A program made the translations under genes and the position numbers. Shown here piece after piece: positions 62,019 through 64,000 of a stretch of 64,000 nt of DNA. The DNA comes from Paracoccaceae bacterium. Lineage in GTDB: Bacteria; Pseudomonadota; Alphaproteobacteria; Rhodobacterales; Rhodobacteraceae. Within the stretch, counting starts at the first letter, position 1. The number at the start of each line of letters is the position of its first letter. The stretch spans positions 62,001-126,000 of the forward strand of contig JANSXY010000005.1 in assembly GCA_024742695.1 (NCBI GenBank), in the 5' to 3' direction. The notes under the pieces are model-generated. The model had not been told where the DNA came from and did not search any database. It was given only the letters and a program-made list of their open reading frames with translations.

Positions 62019-64000
62019 GGCGGCGGGGTCGCCCGCAAGGCGGCCATGACGAGATCGTCAGGCAGCGGCATCAACCGTGGCTCGCGGGTCCACAGGATCG
62101 CGGTGTCGATCCGGCGCCCGGGGTAGACCTGCGCCAGTGCCGCGGCATAGGCGCCCATCTGCCGCAAGATCCCGTCGGGCACTACCTCGGGCCGGTCGGG
62201 CACCACCGCGTTGGTCTTGAAGTCGACCGCCAGCACCCGCCCGGACCCGGGCAGCAGCCGGTCGATCGTGCCCCGGATGCGGCGGCCGCCAAGCTCGGGC
62301 AGGGCCGCGGCGATCTCCACTTCGGCCAGCGTTCCGGGGGCGAACAGGCCGGCGAGATCGGGTGCGGTCAGCACCCGCCGCGCGTCGGCCAGCCGTGCCG
62401 CCGCCTCCGCCGGATTGGCGGCATCGGGCCCCTGGGCGAGCAGGTGCCGGGCCAGCCCCGGCCAATCGGCTTCGGGCCAGTCGGGCAGATGTTCCAGCAG
62501 CAGGTGCAGCTGCCGGCCCTGGCGCAGCGCGACCTCGGTTTCCGCCCCGGCCTCGCCCGGCAGCGCCTTGGCCCCGCCAAGATCGGAGGGTGAAAGCGGC
62601 CGCGGCACGTCCGCCACCGGCGGAGCATGGGCTTCGGCCCAGCCGAGCAACGCCGGGCGCGGCAGGTCGGTGCCGGCCCGGTCGGCGGGACATGGCGCGG
62701 GCCAGTCGCCGTTGGCATGGCGCAGCACTTGGCCAAGGCCGGCTTCGGCCAGCACCCGGTCCTCGTGCGGCACCGCACCCGCGCGCGCCATCCCGTCGGT
62801 GACAAGGGCGTGCCAGCTGTCGGTGCCCGCGCCCACCTCGCCCGCCGCGGCGACGATCAGCCAGACCTCCGCCCGCGTCATCGCGACGTACAGCAGCCGC
62901 ATCCGCTCTTCCTCCTGCCGCGCCTCCTCGGCGTCGCGGAGCGCGGCGATGGCGGGCGGGCTGGCATCCTTCGCGGCCTTCCACACCGCCGGCCCCTGCG
63001 GCAGCGTCAGCACCTGGTCCCTGACATCGACCCGGCGCTTGCCGGTGTCCGGCAGGATCACCACCGGCGCTTCCAGCCCCTTGGCGCCATGCACCGTCAT
63101 CACCCGGATCGCGCCGCCGCCGCTGTCGAGCTGGCGCTTGACCTCGACCTCGTCGGTTTCCAGCCAGACCAGGAAACCGGTGAGACTGGGCACCTCCATC
63201 CGCTCGTAGGCCAGCGCCTGGGCGAGGAAGGCGTCGATCCCGTCCTCGGCCTCCGGCCCCAGCCGCGCGATCAGGCGGCGGCGGCCGTCGTGGCGGGTCA
63301 GGATGCGTTCGATCAGTTCGAAGGGGCGCAGGAAGTCCGCCGCGTCGCGCAGGTCGGTCAGGGTGGCGTTTGTCGCCGCGTGCCCGTCGGCCGCGCGCAG
63401 CGCCGTCCACAGGTAGCCGCGATCGGGGCGCGGCTGGGCGAGCCGGTAGAGATCGTCTTCGGTCCAGCCAAAGAGCGGCGAGCGCAGCGCCGCGGCCAGC
63501 GACAGGTCATCCTCCGGCGTGGCGAGGAAGGACAAGAGCGCGGCCAGGTCCTTCACCGCCAGTTCCGCGCCCAGCTTCAGCCTGTCCGCCCCGGCCACGG
63601 CAAGGCCCGCGGCCTTGCAGGACCGGATGATCTCGGCGAACAGGTCGGACCGGCGCTGCACGAGAATCAGGACGTCGCCCGGTGTCAGCGGCCGAGCCCC
63701 GCCCGCCGCGTCGGGCAGCATGGTTCCGGCCGCGATCAGGCCCTTGAGAACCTGCGCGATCCGCTGGGCCAGAACCACCGGCGCGGCATTTTCCGCCGGC
63801 AGGTCCACCGGATCGTCCCAGGCGCCTTCGTCCGGCTTGTCGGGCTTCGGCACCGGCGGCCAGAGATCGACGCGGCCGGGCAGGCCGGAATGGAAGGCGA
63901 TGTGTTTCGTCGGTCCGCCGATGCCGCGGTGCAGGCGTTCGTCGAAGGTCAGGTCGACGAGCCGCAGGATCGCCTCGGCGGAGCGGAACGAATGGCTGAG
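62015..64000 (-). CDS. addA: Double-strand break repair helicase-nuclease AddA, 3' part (5' end outside window)
   Basis: The frame is open to the right edge, giving about 661 C-terminal residues; it begins LSHSFRSAEAIL, a UvrD-type helicase motif. Later motifs are RVMTVHGAKGLEAPVVILPDT and LYVAMTRAEVWLIVAA; the C-terminal nuclease has RIRGTIDRLLPG and LAVDFKTN with the metal Asp. AddAB processes broken DNA ends for RecA. Walker A lies outside. addB would lie farther upstream. Confidence 0.93.
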   Translation of the reverse strand, partial: LSHSFRSAEAILRLVDLTFDERLHRGIGGPTKHIAFHSGLPGRVDLWPPVPKPDKPDEGAWDDPVDLPAENAAPVVLAQRIAQVLKGLIAAGTMLPDAAGGARPLTPGDVLILVQRRSDLFAEIIRSCKAAGLAVAGADRLKLGAELAVKDLAALLSFLATPEDDLSLAAALRSPLFGWTEDDLYRLAQPRPDRGYLWTALRAADGHAATNATLTDLRDAADFLRPFELIERILTRHDGRRRLIARLGPEAEDGIDAFLAQALAYERMEVPSLTGFLVWLETDEVEVKRQLDSGGGAIRVMTVHGAKGLEAPVVILPDTGKRRVDVRDQVLTLPQGPAVWKAAKDASPPAIAALRDAEEARQEEERMRLLYVAMTRAEVWLIVAAAGEVGAGTDSWHALVTDGMARAGAVPHEDRVLAEAGLGQVLRHANGDWPAPCPADRAGTDLPRPALLGWAEAHAPPVADVPRPLSPSDLGGAKALPGEAGAETEVALRQGRQLHLLLEHLPDWPEADWPGLARHLLAQGPDAANPAEAAARLADARRVLTAPDLAGLFAPGTLAEVEIAAALPELGGRRIRGTIDRLLPGSGRVLAVDFKTNAVVPDRPEVVPDGILRQMGAYAAALAQVYPGRRIDTAILWTREPRLMPLPDDLVMAALRATPPP

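Overview
The window is a piece of chromosome from a high-GC alphaproteobacterium. Gene families and neighbourhoods point to the Rhodobacteraceae/Paracoccaceae (Rhodobacter, Paracoccus and roseobacter relatives): DUF2794, a PaaX/PaaZ/PaaI/PaaJ/PaaK cluster, a TctABC transporter with TctD/TctE-like regulators, glnD next to murJ, and hslV/hslU near trxA and addA. Genus cannot be fixed from sequence alone. Coding density is very high, with many 1-4 base start/stop overlaps. No rRNA, tRNA, CRISPR array, insertion sequence or prophage was seen.

Layout. 1-13.9 kb is housekeeping: the end of a glutathione S-transferase-like gene, comM, an esterase, gshB, yraN, rsmI, a LpoA-like lipoprotein, glnD, murJ, a rhomboid-like membrane protein, trpS and asd. 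13.9-18.8 kb holds an intergenic repeat cluster and terminator, a J-domain protein, beta-carbonic anhydrase, a small Hpt-like protein, an M17 aminopeptidase, a C40 peptidase and DUF2794. 18.9-25.6 kb is a phenylacetate catabolism island (paaX, paaZ, paaI, paaJ, paaK, tetR) without the ring-epoxidase genes. 25.7-31.3 kb carries a CPBP protease, accD-folC, zapE and an MFS transporter. 31.3-38.7 kb is a complete xylose locus: the operon xylF-xylH-xylG-xylB-xylA with divergent ROK repressor xylR. 38.7-41.7 kb has an FG-GAP/ASPIC protein convergent with a di-heme peroxidase. 41.7-47.1 kb is tamB and tamA. 47.1-55.0 kb combines an orphan solute-binding protein, a TctE/TctD two-component system, tctCBA, and AtuA-like plus DUF4387 genes. 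55.0-64.0 kb holds an M3 peptidase, hslU, a brnT/brnA toxin-antitoxin pair, a membrane protein, a GNAT enzyme, hslV, trxA and the 3' part of addA.

How the parts work together. Xylose enters through XylFGH and is turned into xylulose 5-phosphate by XylA and XylB; XylR probably acts on an AT-rich inverted repeat over the xylF -35 box. The paa genes cover the CoA ligase, ring-opening/aldehyde oxidation, thiolysis and thioesterase steps. The tct block looks like a carboxylate uptake system with its own sensor and two uncharacterised cytoplasmic enzymes.

Most striking observations: (i) asd carries Gly at the position of the catalytic Cys, one base from a Cys codon; (ii) the rhomboid homologue lacks the catalytic residues; (iii) an orphan periplasmic binding protein is genetically coupled to the TctE-like sensor; (iv) a di-heme peroxidase faces an FG-GAP protein that is translationally coupled to xylR; (v) hslU and hslV are separated by a toxin-antitoxin module, and hslV has a heat-shock-like promoter.
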